Shown piece after piece: positions 1 to 9,429 of a DNA stretch of 52,387 nucleotides. Under the pieces are notes generated by a model. The model saw only the letters and a list, made by a program, of their open reading frames with translations. It did not search any database and was not told where the DNA came from. This DNA comes from Limimaricola cinnabarinus. Its GTDB lineage: Bacteria > Pseudomonadota > Alphaproteobacteria > Rhodobacterales > Rhodobacteraceae. A program made the position numbers and the translations under genes. How positions within the stretch are numbered: the first letter of the stretch is position 1; each line of letters opens with the position of its first letter. Location: NCBI RefSeq assembly GCF_002723615.1, contig NZ_KZ304971.1:1-52387 (forward strand). Reading direction: 5' to 3'.

Positions 1-603
1 GGCTCGGGCCATGCGCTGATCGGGCCGGGCCGCCATGCGCGCCGCTGCGGGCCGCAGGCGCAATCGCCCTCGGGCCTCGCCAACGCCGCCCGCCTCGCGC
101 CACCGGCGCCGACGGGGGTGATGGCCTTCCTCGACCCGCGCGCCGGGGCGCTGGACGTCGCCGCATCGGCGGTGGCGCTCCCCGATCCCGCAGCGCCGCC
201 GCGCGGATACCGCCGCGCCTGGGAAGACGGGCGGCTCAACCCCAATCGCGGGGTGCGCATCGTCGAGCGCGCGGGCGCGGGGCAGGTGCGTGCGCCGGTC
301 ACGGCCGCGCCGGTGACGGTGCCCACGGCGCTTCTGGGCCGGGTTTCGACCCGCTCGGCGCCCGCCGCCATGCCACAGGCGGCGTCTGCCGGGCGCTTCG
401 TGCAGGTGGGCAGCTACGGCGTCGCCGCCAATGCCGAGCGCGCCGCGGCGCGGCTCCGGGCGATGGGGCTGCAGGTCGCGCGTGGCCGGAGCGGGGGGCT
501 GCAGATCGTGGCGACCGGCCCCTATGCCGCTGGCGCGCCGCTGGCGCAGGCCTTGGCCCGCGTGCGGGCGGCAGGCTACGTGGACGCCTTCGCGCGCAAA
601 TGA
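1..603 (+). CDS. SPOR domain-containing protein, 3' part
   Basis: The reading frame is open from base 1 to the stop at 601-603, so the gene begins before the window; the first ATG inside (118) is probably internal. The last 70 or so residues (from GRFVQVGSYG to the end) have the layout of a SPOR domain, a fold that binds glycan strands stripped of stem peptides at the division septum. The preceding region is rich in Ala and Pro and looks disordered, and its GYRRAWEDGRLNPNRG stretch resembles linkers of SPOR proteins in Rhodobacteraceae. It is probably exported or inner-membrane anchored, but the N-terminus that would show this is missing. It converges on the next gene with 43 bases between the stops. 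Confidence 0.75.
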   Translation, partial: GSGHALIGPGRHARRCGPQAQSPSGLANAARLAPPAPTGVMAFLDPRAGALDVAASAVALPDPAAPPRGYRRAWEDGRLNPNRGVRIVERAGAGQVRAPVTAAPVTVPTALLGRVSTRSAPAAMPQAASAGRFVQVGSYGVAANAERAAARLRAMGLQVARGRSGGLQIVATGPYAAGAPLAQALARVRAAGYVDAFARK

Positions 604-605
604 CC

Positions 606-637
606 GGCGGTTCGGTGCCCCGGCGCCGAATCCCGCC
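606..637. terminator. Weak hairpin between convergent genes
   Basis: TTCGGTGCC (611-619) pairs with GGCGCCGAA (622-630) through one G-U pair, flanked by GGCGG and CCCGCC. It lies between two convergent stops. There is no T tract, so termination is an inference from position. Confidence 0.3.
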
Positions 638-646
638 CTTTCGGGC

Positions 647-1657
647 TCAGTCGCGGCAGATGCCCTGCAGGCTGACCCAGTCGCCATCGGAGATGACCGG
701 CCCCGCCGCACCGGCGGGCTCGGCGGCCACGAGAACCGCCGAGACATCGCCGCGCGGGTCGGTGGCGCGGGCCCATGGACCGATCGGCACGCCGGCCTCG
801 GCGAAGCTGTCGAGCAGCAGATCGTCCTCGGCGCGCGGTGCGGGGGTGGTGATCAGCTGCTCGGCCCGCTCCTGCAGCTTTTCGGTCGGGATGTCGCCCG
901 TGGTCAGCAGCTTGAGCACGGTGGCAAAGCCCGCCTCGCGCAGCAGCGCGTCGAGCGGGTCGTGTTCCAGGCGGCTTGCCTGCGTGGCCAGCACGTGGCC
1001 CGCGATGACGGCGGGGTCCTCGGTGCTTTCGATCAGCTCCTGCGGCAGAACGAGGATGCTGCCGGGCAGGTAGAGCGGCCCGGCCAGCCCCTCGGGCAGC
1101 ACCACGATCTGCCCGCCATCGCGGCCCAGGAGCCGGTCGCGCAGGCGGCCCAGCGCCTCGCTGCCCAAGGGATCGCGGCAGCTGGGGCCGGTGGTCTTCT
1201 GGATCATGCCGAGCAATGTCGCGCCGATCTCCGAACGCTTGCCGGGCGGCACCACGCCCAGCGTCTGCTGCATCAGCGCGCCGGGCAGCCAGAACAGCGC
1301 GAGCCCGAGGCCGAGCACCAGCCCGCCCGCGATCATCCCCTGCCGCAAGCGCCCCGGTCGAGGCTGGCGCGCGGCGACGGCGCGGCTCACCCGTTCCAGC
1401 GCGCCGATCATGGTGTCGTCTTCGATCTCGAGCGTCTCGCTCGCCTCGGCATCGGGGGCATAGAGCGCCGGGCGTTCGCCGGGGTTGAGCCGGTGCAGCG
1501 CGGGCAGCGACCAATGCGTGACCGGAAGGCCGCTTTCGTCGGAAAGCACCAAGGTCGCCTCGCCAAAGGAGATCGTCACCGGGCGCGGCTCCGCCCCCGG
1601 TTCGCAGAACCAGATCCCATCCGTTTCCAGCCGGGCGAATTCCTTGAGTGCGGTCAT
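647..1657 (-). CDS. Membrane-anchored protein of unknown function, M48-like remnant
   Basis: A 336-residue protein I cannot name. The start at 1657 is chosen because AAAGGAAC sits just upstream; an upstream in-frame ATG at 1705 lacks such a site. Residues 1-100 form a soluble acidic domain. Residues about 108-128 are one hydrophobic helix (AGGLVLGLGLALFWLPGALM). The soluble C-terminal part has the run DPAVIAGHVLATQASRLEHD, which resembles the active-site helix of M48 metallopeptidases, but HExxH is absent, so catalysis is unlikely. A Rhodobacteraceae-restricted membrane protein is my best guess. It follows fadB on the same strand with a 115-base gap and may be transcribed alone. Confidence 0.7.
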   Translation of the reverse strand: MTALKEFARLETDGIWFCEPGAEPRPVTISFGEATLVLSDESGLPVTHWSLPALHRLNPGERPALYAPDAEASETLEIEDDTMIGALERVSRAVAARQPRPGRLRQGMIAGGLVLGLGLALFWLPGALMQQTLGVVPPGKRSEIGATLLGMIQKTTGPSCRDPLGSEALGRLRDRLLGRDGGQIVVLPEGLAGPLYLPGSILVLPQELIESTEDPAVIAGHVLATQASRLEHDPLDALLREAGFATVLKLLTTGDIPTEKLQERAEQLITTPAPRAEDDLLLDSFAEAGVPIGPWARATDPRGDVSAVLVAAEPAGAAGPVISDGDWVSLQGICRD

Positions 1658-1772
1658 CGTTCCTTTCGCGGGCCCGACGTCCCGGCTTGCCGTTTCGATG
1701 AACATAGCCGCGGGTGTGGCCGAGGAACAGGGGGCGCGTGTGGCGGCGCAAGGGCCGCCACACGCCGCCCGG

Positions 1773-3974
1773 TCAGGCCGCCTTGGCGGCCCGCCCGTCG
1801 CCGTAGCGGTCGTAGAAGCCCGCGCCCTGCGATGCCATCTCGCGCAGCAGGTCGGGGCAGGCGAAGCGGGGCCCGTGCGTCTCGGCCAGCGCGTCGCAGC
1901 GCTCGGCGGCGAAGCCCGCGCCGATCATGTCGAGCCACGAGAACGGCCCGCCCGACCACGGGGCGAAGCCCCAGCCGAGGATCGCCGCCACGTCGCCCTC
2001 GCGGATGTCGGTCAGCACCCCGTCCTCGAAGGCGCGCACCGCTTCGAGCACCTGCGCGAAGAGGAGCCGCTGCTGCACCTCGATGAGGTCGGGCTGATCC
2101 TCGGCCACCGCGAAACGCTCCGAGAGCCCCTCCCAGAGCCCGGTGCGCTGGCCCTTTTCGTCATAGGCATAGAAGCCCGAGTTCGACTTGCGGCCCATCC
2201 GGCCCTGATCGGCCATCCAGAACAGCACCTCGTCCACCGCCTCGTCGGGGTAGGCGTCGCCCATCGCGGCCTTCGTCGCCTTGGCGATCTTCACGCCGAG
2301 ATCGATCGAGGTCTCGTCGACGAGTTGCAGCGGCCCCAGCGGCATGCCGACCATGCGCGCCGCGTTCTCGATCAGCGCCGGTTCCACCCCCTCGGCCACC
2401 ATGCGGATGCCCTCGTTGATGTAGGGGATGATGCAGCGGTTGGCGTAGAAGAAGCGCGCGTCGTTGACGACGATCGGCGTCTTGCGGATCTGCCGGGTGA
2501 AGTCGAGCGCCTTGGCCACCGCCACGTCGCCGGTCTTTTCGCCCTTGATGATCTCCACAAGCATCATCTTGTCGACGGGCGAGAAGAAGTGGATGCCGAT
2601 GAACCGCTCGGGCCGCGCGCTGGCCTTGGCCAACTCGGTGATCGGCAGGGTCGAGGTGTTGGTGGCGAAGATGCAATCCTCGCCGATCACTTCCTCGACC
2701 TTTTTCGTCATCTCGGCCTTCACGCCGACATCCTCGAACACCGCCTCGACGATCAGGTCGCAGCCCTTCAGCGCCTCGATCTCGGTGGTGGCGTTGATCC
2801 GGCCCAGCACCTGCTCCTTCTTCTCGGGGCTGACCTTCTTGCGCTTGATGCCCTTGTCGAGCAGCGCCTCGGAGTAGGATTTGCCCTTGTCGGCGGCGGC
2901 CTGTTCGCGGTCGATCAGCACCACCTCGATCCCGGCATTGGCCGAGACATAGGCGATGCCCGCGCCCATCATGCCCGCGCCGAGGATACCGACCTTCTTC
3001 ACGCTCTGATCGGGGGCGTCGGGCCGGTTCGCGCCCTTTTCCAGCGCCTCCTTGTTGAGAAAGAGCGAGCGGATCATCGCGGTGGAGGAGGGGTCCATCA
3101 GCACGCGTGTGAACCAGCGCGCCTCGATCTTGAGCGCGGTGTCGAAGGGCACCAGCGCGCCCTCATAGACCGCCGAGAGAAGCGCCTTGGCCGCCGGATA
3201 GACGCCTTGCGTCTTGCCATGGACCATCGCGGAGGCGCCGACGAAGGTCATGAAGCCCGCCGGGTGGTAGGGCGCGCCGCCGGGCATCTTGTAGCCCTTG
3301 GCATCCCAGGGCTTCACGATGTCGGCGTCCTTGGCCCCGAGCACCCAGGCCTTGGCGGCGGCGAGCGGGTCTTCGACCACCTCGTCGATCACGCCCAGCG
3401 CCTTGGCCTTCCTGGGGTCGTTCAGCTTGCCCTCGAGCAGCAGCGGCGAAGCCCCCATTGCGCCGAGCTTGCGCGCGAGCCGGGTGGTGCCGCCGGCGCC
3501 GGGAAAGATGCCGACCATGATCTCGGGCAGGCCGATCTTGGCCTTGGGGTTGTCGGCGGCAAAGATCCGGTGGCAGGCCAGCGGGATCTCGAGCCCGATG
3601 CCGAGCGCGGTGCCGGGCAGGGCGGCGGCGACGGGCTTGCCGCCCTTGTTGGTCTTGGGGTCGAGGCCCGCGCGCTCGATCTTGCGCAGCACGCCATGCA
3701 TGCGCATCACGCCCTCGAACACGGCCTTCGCGGGCTCGTCGCCGCCGGCCTGCTTCATCCCGGCGATCACGCCGAGATCCATGCCGCCGGCGAAGTCCTT
3801 CTTGGCGGAGGTGATGACGATGCCCTTGACGCTCTCGTCGGCCATGGCCTCGTCGAACAGCGCTTCCAGCTCTTCGAAGCCCTGCATCGACATGACGTTC
3901 ATGGAGCGGCCGGGCACGTCCCAGGTGATGACGGCCACGCCGTCGGCATCGCGCGCGATGGTGAAATCGGTCAT
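1773..3974 (-). CDS. fadB: FadB-type multifunctional enoyl-CoA hydratase / 3-hydroxyacyl-CoA dehydrogenase
   Basis: This 733-residue enzyme carries out the hydration and NAD-dependent oxidation steps of fatty-acid beta-oxidation. The crotonase domain (about 1-190) keeps both catalytic glutamates, Glu129 (ALGIGLE) and Glu151 (GLPE). A Rossmann dinucleotide fold follows at 329-340 (GILGAGMMGAGI), and the dehydrogenase histidine is His462 in HFFSPV. The C-terminus holds the two helical dimerisation domains. The start at 3974 is preceded by AGGAGG. It sits downstream of the thiolase gene on the same strand, separated by one small gene, an arrangement expected for a FadBA trifunctional complex. 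It could also serve the lower phenylacetate pathway, whose own paaF and paaH are missing from the paa cluster. Confidence 0.95.
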   Translation of the reverse strand: MTDFTIARDADGVAVITWDVPGRSMNVMSMQGFEELEALFDEAMADESVKGIVITSAKKDFAGGMDLGVIAGMKQAGGDEPAKAVFEGVMRMHGVLRKIERAGLDPKTNKGGKPVAAALPGTALGIGLEIPLACHRIFAADNPKAKIGLPEIMVGIFPGAGGTTRLARKLGAMGASPLLLEGKLNDPRKAKALGVIDEVVEDPLAAAKAWVLGAKDADIVKPWDAKGYKMPGGAPYHPAGFMTFVGASAMVHGKTQGVYPAAKALLSAVYEGALVPFDTALKIEARWFTRVLMDPSSTAMIRSLFLNKEALEKGANRPDAPDQSVKKVGILGAGMMGAGIAYVSANAGIEVVLIDREQAAADKGKSYSEALLDKGIKRKKVSPEKKEQVLGRINATTEIEALKGCDLIVEAVFEDVGVKAEMTKKVEEVIGEDCIFATNTSTLPITELAKASARPERFIGIHFFSPVDKMMLVEIIKGEKTGDVAVAKALDFTRQIRKTPIVVNDARFFYANRCIIPYINEGIRMVAEGVEPALIENAARMVGMPLGPLQLVDETSIDLGVKIAKATKAAMGDAYPDEAVDEVLFWMADQGRMGRKSNSGFYAYDEKGQRTGLWEGLSERFAVAEDQPDLIEVQQRLLFAQVLEAVRAFEDGVLTDIREGDVAAILGWGFAPWSGGPFSWLDMIGAGFAAERCDALAETHGPRFACPDLLREMASQGAGFYDRYGDGRAAKAA

Positions 3975-4023
3975 GTCGACCTCCTGTTGGCAGGATATGT
4001 GGAAAAGGGGCGGACCGGCGGCG

Positions 4024-4416
4024 TCAGCCGTCCGGCTCTGGCGGCGCACCGAACTCGATCATCTCGATCACCGGGCGCGGCGCGTCGAAGCGACAGTAGT
4101 AGATCACGTTGATCTCGATGCGCTCGGCGCCGCAGGCGCTCTCGAAGCTGCGCTCGATCCAGACCCGGAACCGGCCCTTGCGCGGCAGCTCCAGCGTGTG
4201 GACGCGCAGTTCGCTCTCCTGCATCCGCAGGGCGCCGAGATCGCGCTGCCAGCTCAGCAGCCAGCTGCGATATGTCTCGCGCGTGGCCAGGACCGAAATC
4301 CCGCTCATCCCCTGCACCGGCAGGGGATAGTCGCAATCGTCGAGCATCTCCTCGATCCGCCCCTCCCGAAACAGCCGGGCATGGCGTTCGATGAACTGCG
4401 ACATGGGACAGGACAT
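4024..4416 (-). CDS. Small NTF2-like (SnoaL-type) protein of unknown function
   Basis: A 130-residue protein with no close family I can name. The pattern of an N-terminal helix (SQFIERHARLFREGRIEEML), a short loop carrying DYPLPV, then strands with alternating hydrophobic residues fits the NTF2/SnoaL cone fold, used by ketosteroid isomerase-like enzymes and by non-catalytic binding proteins. The start at 4416 has a G-rich site about eight bases upstream; ATG at 4404 is an alternative. It lies between fadA and fadB, only 49 bases before the fadB start, so it is probably co-transcribed with the beta-oxidation genes. A function on an acyl-CoA or hydroxy-acid substrate would be speculation. Confidence 0.7.
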   Translation of the reverse strand: MSCPMSQFIERHARLFREGRIEEMLDDCDYPLPVQGMSGISVLATRETYRSWLLSWQRDLGALRMQESELRVHTLELPRKGRFRVWIERSFESACGAERIEINVIYYCRFDAPRPVIEMIEFGAPPEPDG

Positions 4417-4533
4417 GTCGGTGCCCCCCCCGGATCATGAACGGCGCGACACCGAAAACACTAATTTGCGAGGGCGGGATGTCCATGCGTCGCCGTGTGT
4501 CGTGCCGGGACAGGATGGCGCCATGCATCATTT

Positions 4534-5741
<1,208 letters not shown>

Positions 5742-5745
<4 letters not shown>

Positions 5746-6392
5746 GTCGTCTCCTTTCGAACCCGGTCGGCGGGGGAGCCGGGCATCAGCTCGTAGGGGT
5801 GTTTCCAGCCGGGCAGCGCCGCGATGCGGTCGAGCCAGCGGTCGATATTGGGATGGTCTGCGCGCTCGAAGCCGAAGGGCTCGGGGTAGTAGAGATAGCC
5901 GCAGCAGGAGAAATCGGCATTGGTCGGCCCGTCGCCCACCAGCCAGTCGCGCGAGGCGAGCGCCCGGTCGAGCGTGGCATAGGTGGGGGCGAGGCGGCCC
6001 TTGAGCCACTTGATCACCTGCTCGGGGCGCTTTTCGGGCGGCAGGAAGTTCATCAGGAAGCGCAAGGTCCCGGCCTGCCCCGAAAGCTTGTGATTGTCCC
6101 ACAGCACCCAGCGCAGCACCTCGCGGCGCTCTTCGGGGGTGGTGCCGCCGAACCTGCCGGTGCGTTCGCTGATCCAGTCCTGGATCGCGCCGGACTGGCT
6201 GAGCCGCGTCCCGTCATCGGTTTCGAGCACCGGCACCTCGCCCATCTCGTTGAGCGCGCGAAACGCGTCCGAACGGGCCGCGCCCGCGAAGAAATCGACC
6301 TTGACCGGTTCCCAGTCGAGCCCGGCGAGGGTCAGCGGCAGGGCCGCCTTGTAGGCGTTGCCGCTTTCGCCGAAGCAATGCAGTCGGATCAT
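5742..6392 (-). CDS. Glutathione S-transferase family protein
   Basis: A 216-residue two-domain protein. Residues 1-80 form the thioredoxin-like glutathione-binding fold (MIRLHCFGESGNAYKAAL start; EMGEVPVLE with the cis-proline; the Ser-containing RLSQSGAIQDWI motif), and residues 90-210 form the all-helical substrate domain. The residue at the catalytic position near the N-terminus is probably the Ser in GESGNAYK, so a serine-type transferase is likely. AAGGAG precedes the ATG at 6392. Its stop overlaps the fadA start by four bases, tying it to the beta-oxidation operon. A role in detoxifying reactive acyl or enal intermediates is an inference. Confidence 0.88.
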
Positions 6393-6433
6393 CTCGTCTC
6401 CTTGGATCGTGGCGCCCCGCCAGAGCCGGGCCT

Positions 6434-6457
6434 TTGCGTATTTGAAGAAAGATGAAG
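6434..6457 (+). repeat. 24-base intergenic element, copy 1
   Basis: TTGCGTATTT-GAA-GAAAGATGAAG. It matches two other copies in the window (6607-6630 on the minus strand, 17905-17928 on the plus strand) except for three central bases and the last base. This copy lies upstream of the glutathione transferase gene. Confidence 0.7.
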
Positions 6458-6469
6458 GGGAGGGCGCGC

Positions 6470-6485
6470 TTTAACCCATCGTCAA
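6470..6485 (-). promoter_or_regulatory. Candidate operator upstream of the GST-fadA-fadB genes
   Basis: Read on the minus strand the bases are TTGACGATGGGTTAAA, an imperfect palindrome (TTGAC-N5-GTTAA). It resembles a second dyad at 9293-9308 ahead of the MerR gene. Binding by one of the MerR paralogues is an inference only. Confidence 0.3.
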
Positions 6486-6548
6486 CACTCGGCGGCCAAA
6501 CTCGCAGCCGCGGTACAGGCTGGCGAGCCGATGACCGTGGAAGATGAA

Positions 6549-6593
6549 CCCCGCGGCGCCCGGCGCTTCGTTCGGATGCCGGGTGCCGCGGGG
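6549..6593. terminator. Long GC-rich hairpin in the 6393-6657 gap
   Basis: A 16-base arm at 6549-6564 pairs with 6578-6593 with one G-U mismatch and a 13-base loop. The hairpin is framed by GATGAAC (6543-6549) and GTTCATC (6607-6613), which are themselves inverted copies of the end of the 24-base element. On the minus strand it follows the gene ending at 6658, so it may terminate or stabilise that transcript. There is no T tract. Confidence 0.45.
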
Positions 6594-6606
6594 GGATCGC
6601 CGGCCC

Positions 6607-6630
6607 GTTCATCTTTCTAAAAATACGCAA
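6607..6630 (-). repeat. 24-base intergenic element, copy 2
   Basis: On the minus strand: TTGCGTATTT-TTA-GAAAGATGAAC. It lies 27 bases after the stop of the small ribbon-helix-helix-like gene and just before the long hairpin. Confidence 0.7.
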
Positions 6631-6657
6631 CTCCTCCATCTGCCTCCCGCGCAGGTC

Positions 6658-6870
6658 TCACCGCTTGCGCGCCTCCAGCTCCGAATTGAACAGCCTCAGC
6701 CTGTGGCCGAAGGTTTCCTCGTCGAGGATGCTGTCGAAATTCTCGAACAGGAAGGAGAGCGCCTCGCCCTCGTCGAGCCCGGCCTCGCGCGCGAAGCGCT
6801 TCAGCCGGCGATAGCCATCCTCGCTCATCGCGACGGGAAATCTGCGGGTCAGTCTCAGGCGCTTTGGCAT
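6658..6870 (-). CDS. Small ribbon-helix-helix-like protein
   Basis: A 70-residue basic protein. The segment LTRRFPVAMSEDGYRRLKRFAREAGLDEGEALSFLF can be read as one beta strand followed by two helices, the layout of a ribbon-helix-helix (Arc/MetJ/CopG) DNA-binding unit; the C-terminal helix is extra. GGAGG lies seven bases upstream of the ATG at 6870. It starts 59 bases after the acyl-CoA dehydrogenase gene and is probably co-transcribed with it. No toxin-like partner adjoins it, so I do not call it an antitoxin. A local regulator of fatty-acid genes or a conserved hypothetical are both possible. Confidence 0.7.
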   Translation of the reverse strand: MPKRLRLTRRFPVAMSEDGYRRLKRFAREAGLDEGEALSFLFENFDSILDEETFGHRLRLFNSELEARKR

Positions 6871-6929
6871 CTCGTCCTCCGGTCCGGGTCATCCGGGGCG
6901 AGCCTCGCCCCGGACGCACCGCGCGTCCA

Positions 6930-8708
6930 TCAGAAAGCGTCGGCGTCCAGCGCCATCACCGGGGCGGCGCCGCTCTCGATCCGCGCGAGATGCATCTTCG
7001 TCGCCGGAAGCTGGCGCGCCATGTAATAGCGCCCGGTGGCGAGCTTGGTCTCGTAGAAGGCGCGGTCGCCGGTGCCTGCCGCGAGCCCGGCCTGCGCCGC
7101 GCGGGCCATCCTGGCCCAGGTCCAGCCAAGGCAGACATGTCCCATCAGATGCATGAAGTCGGTGCTGCCCGAAAGCGCCGCGTCGGGCTCCTTCATGCCG
7201 CTTTGCATGAAGAACATCGCCGCCTGCTGCATGTCCTTCGACGCGGATTTCAGCGGCTCGACGAAGTCGCGCGCGAAATCGGCGTCATCGGCATTCTCGC
7301 GGCAGAAGACCTTGATCTCCTCGATCAGCGTCATCATCGGCTTGCCGCCCTGCGCGGCGAGCTTGCGGCCCACGAGGTCGAGCGCCTGAACGCCGTTCGC
7401 GCCCTCGTAGATCATCGCGATCCGGGCGTCGCGCACGAATTGCGACATGCCCCATTCCTCGATGTAGCCATGCCCGCCGAAGACCTGCTGCGCCTGCACG
7501 CACATCTCGAAGCCCTTGTCGGTCAGGAAACCCTTGATGATCGGGGTGAGCAGCGAAATCATCGCCTCGGCCTGCGCGTCGCCGGTCTTGTGGCTGCGGT
7601 CGATCAGCATCGCGCCCCAATAGGTGAAGGCGCGCGCCGCCTCGTTGAAGCTCTTCTGATCCATCAGGCTGCGGCGGATGTCGGGATGCACGATCAGCGG
7701 ATCGGCGGGGCCGTCGGGGTTCTTGGCGCCGGTGACGGCGCGGCCCTGCAGCCGGTCCTTGGCATAGGCCAGCGCGTTCTGGTAGGCCGCCTCGGATTGC
7801 GCCCAGCCCTGCAGGCCGACGCCGAGACGGGCCTCGTTCATCATGGTGAACATGGCGCGCATGCCCTTATGCGCCTCGCCCAGGAGATAGCCCTCGGCCT
7901 CGTCGTAGTTCATGACGCAGGTGGCGTTGCCGTGGATGCCCATCTTTTCCTCGAGCGCGCCGCAGGCGACGCCGTTGCGCGCGCCAAGGCTGCCATCCTC
8001 GTTCACGAGAAACTTCGGCACCACGAAGAGCGACACGCCCTTGATGCCCTCGGGGCCGCCGGGGATCTTGGCCAGCACGAGGTGGACGATGTTCTCGGCC
8101 ATGTCGTGCTCACCGGCGGAGATGAAGATCTTCTGGCCCGAGATCCGGTAGGTCCCGTCCTCCTGCGGCACCGCCTTGGTGCGCATCAGCCCGAGATCCG
8201 TGCCGCAATGCGGCTCGGTCAGGTTCATCGTGCCGGTCCATTCGCAGGAACCGAGCTTCGGCAGCCAGCGCGCCTTCTGCTCGTTCGTGCCGTGGATGTT
8301 GATGGCCGTGTAGGCGCCGTGGGTCAGGCCCTGATACATGTTGAGCGCCATGTTGGCCGAGACCATCGGCTCGTTGGCGGCGGTGTGCATGAGATAGGGC
8401 AGGCCCTGTCCGCCGAACTCCTCGGCGACGTCGATGGCGGTCCAGCCGCCCTCGCGGATCTGGTCGAAGGCGGCCTTGAAGCCCTTGGGCGTGCGGACCA
8501 CGCCATTGTCGAGCTGGCAGCCCTCGCGGTCGCCCGAAAGGTTCAGCGGCGCGAGAACGGCGGAGGAAAGCTTGCCCGCCTCTTCGAGGATCGCGGCGGT
8601 GAAATCGGCATCGAGATCGGCATAGCCCGGCGTCTCCTGCTCGGAGACGCGCAACATCTCATGCAGCACGAACTGGATGTCGCGGATCGGTGCGGTGTAG
8701 CTTGGCAT
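6930..8708 (-). CDS. Acyl-CoA dehydrogenase, long DmdC-like form
   Basis: A 592-residue flavoprotein that would introduce the 2,3-double bond into an acyl-CoA and pass electrons to electron-transfer flavoprotein. It has the usual N-terminal helical, middle beta ([13 protein letters not shown] at 161-173) and C-terminal helical domains, with the catalytic base Glu435 in IYEGANG, plus an extra C-terminal helical extension of about 120 residues. That length and the [17 protein letters not shown] stretch match the subfamily that includes 3-methylmercaptopropionyl-CoA dehydrogenase (DmdC) and long-chain enzymes. The substrate cannot be fixed from sequence. GGAGGAG precedes the start. Its position beside MerR regulators and fad genes suggests general fatty-acid use. 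Confidence 0.9.
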   Translation of the reverse strand: MPSYTAPIRDIQFVLHEMLRVSEQETPGYADLDADFTAAILEEAGKLSSAVLAPLNLSGDREGCQLDNGVVRTPKGFKAAFDQIREGGWTAIDVAEEFGGQGLPYLMHTAANEPMVSANMALNMYQGLTHGAYTAINIHGTNEQKARWLPKLGSCEWTGTMNLTEPHCGTDLGLMRTKAVPQEDGTYRISGQKIFISAGEHDMAENIVHLVLAKIPGGPEGIKGVSLFVVPKFLVNEDGSLGARNGVACGALEEKMGIHGNATCVMNYDEAEGYLLGEAHKGMRAMFTMMNEARLGVGLQGWAQSEAAYQNALAYAKDRLQGRAVTGAKNPDGPADPLIVHPDIRRSLMDQKSFNEAARAFTYWGAMLIDRSHKTGDAQAEAMISLLTPIIKGFLTDKGFEMCVQAQQVFGGHGYIEEWGMSQFVRDARIAMIYEGANGVQALDLVGRKLAAQGGKPMMTLIEEIKVFCRENADDADFARDFVEPLKSASKDMQQAAMFFMQSGMKEPDAALSGSTDFMHLMGHVCLGWTWARMARAAQAGLAAGTGDRAFYETKLATGRYYMARQLPATKMHLARIESGAAPVMALDADAF

Positions 8709-8758
8709 TCCCTGTCTCTCCTCCGGCGGGCCGCACGGGGCCCGGTCTGGTCCGATGC

Positions 8759-8789
8759 GCGCGGCCCGGGCTCCTCCCCCGGGCCGCGC
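8759..8789. terminator. Perfect 12-base-pair hairpin between MerR gene and acyl-CoA dehydrogenase
   Basis: GCGCGGCCCGGG (8759-8770) and CCCGGGCCGCGC (8778-8789) pair perfectly around a seven-base loop. It sits between the stop at 8823 and the start at 8708 on the minus strand. There is no T run, so it may be a terminator, an attenuator or an mRNA-stability stem. Confidence 0.45.
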
Positions 8790-8822
8790 AATCTCATCTC
8801 GACCAGATGACGGAGAGGGCGG

Positions 8823-9221
8823 TCAGGCCGCCGCTGCCCGCGCGCGCAGCTGGTTCAGCCGCTCCGCGCCCCAGCTCATCTGCGCCTCCAGTTCCCGGAT
8901 CGCCTCGTCGAGAGCGGCGCGCTGCTCCTGCATCTCCTTGAGATGCCGCTCGGCCACCTCGAAGGTGCGCGCAAGCTGCACCTCCTGCTGGTCGTCGGTC
9001 TCGTAGAGATCGAGCAGCTGGCGGATTTCCTCGAGGCTGAAGCCGAAGCGCTTGCCGCGCAGGATCAGCTTGAGCCGGGCCCGGTCACGCCGGGTGAAGA
9101 GCCGCTTGGTGCCTTCGCGAATGGGAAACAGAAGCTCCTTTGCCTCGTAGAAGCGCAATGTGCGGGGCGTCACGTCGAAGCTGTCGCACATCTGGCGGAT
9201 GGTCATGGTCTGGTCGGTCAT
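8823..9221 (-). CDS. MerR family transcriptional regulator 1
   Basis: A 132-residue regulator. The N-terminal winged helix carries the family pattern TPRTLRFYEAKELL, followed by [22 protein letters not shown] and a long coiled-coil dimerisation helix (about 75-125). It has no cysteines at metal-sensor positions, which fits metabolite-responsive MerR proteins such as LiuR/PsrA-type regulators of acyl-CoA catabolism. The start at 9221 has only a weak AAGAAAAA upstream; the more upstream in-frame ATG at 9311 would read through the likely promoter. It precedes the acyl-CoA dehydrogenase on the same strand. Autoregulation through the dyad at 9293-9308 is an inference. Confidence 0.87.
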   Translation of the reverse strand: MTDQTMTIRQMCDSFDVTPRTLRFYEAKELLFPIREGTKRLFTRRDRARLKLILRGKRFGFSLEEIRQLLDLYETDDQQEVQLARTFEVAERHLKEMQEQRAALDEAIRELEAQMSWGAERLNQLRARAAAA

Positions 9222-9292
9222 TTTTTTCTTAAACCCTTGGTGTCCGGTCAGACGATTCACCTGCGGGTTCTGAATAGACCTTACAAGCAAAG

Positions 9293-9308
9293 GTGACGCG
9301 AACGTAAA
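9293..9308. promoter_or_regulatory. Candidate MerR-type operator (ACG-N4-CGT dyad)
   Basis: GTGACGCGAACGTAAA, read on the other strand TTTACGTTCGCGTCAC, has an ACG-N4-CGT dyad about 70 bases upstream of the MerR start at 9221. Branched-chain acyl-CoA regulators of the LiuR type are known to use ACGT-rich palindromes, which is why I note it. The bases 9222-9429 otherwise contain no supported gene. Confidence 0.35.
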
Positions 9309-9429
9309 CATGACCCGACGTCACCAGCGACATGACGAAAGGTCAAGAAAAATCCGCCTGTTGCCGAGAAATTTTGTTCTCTTGGTCAAAAAACGTCATG
9401 CGCGTTTGGGTTGTCGTCTCAGACAGGGA

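Noticed and set aside
1485-4112. An 875-codon open frame on the plus strand opposite fadB
   Set aside because: It lies antisense to a well-supported gene, its composition is dominated by His, Arg, Gly and Leu as expected of a GC-rich shadow frame, and it has no recognisable domain.
6393-6657. A small insertion sequence or MITE at the 24-base element pair
   Set aside because: No transposase, no target-site duplication visible and the element also occurs singly at 17.9 kb; kept as a repeat only.
6864-8810. A 648-codon plus-strand frame opposite the acyl-CoA dehydrogenase
   Set aside because: Shadow frame of a complete, motif-bearing gene on the other strand.
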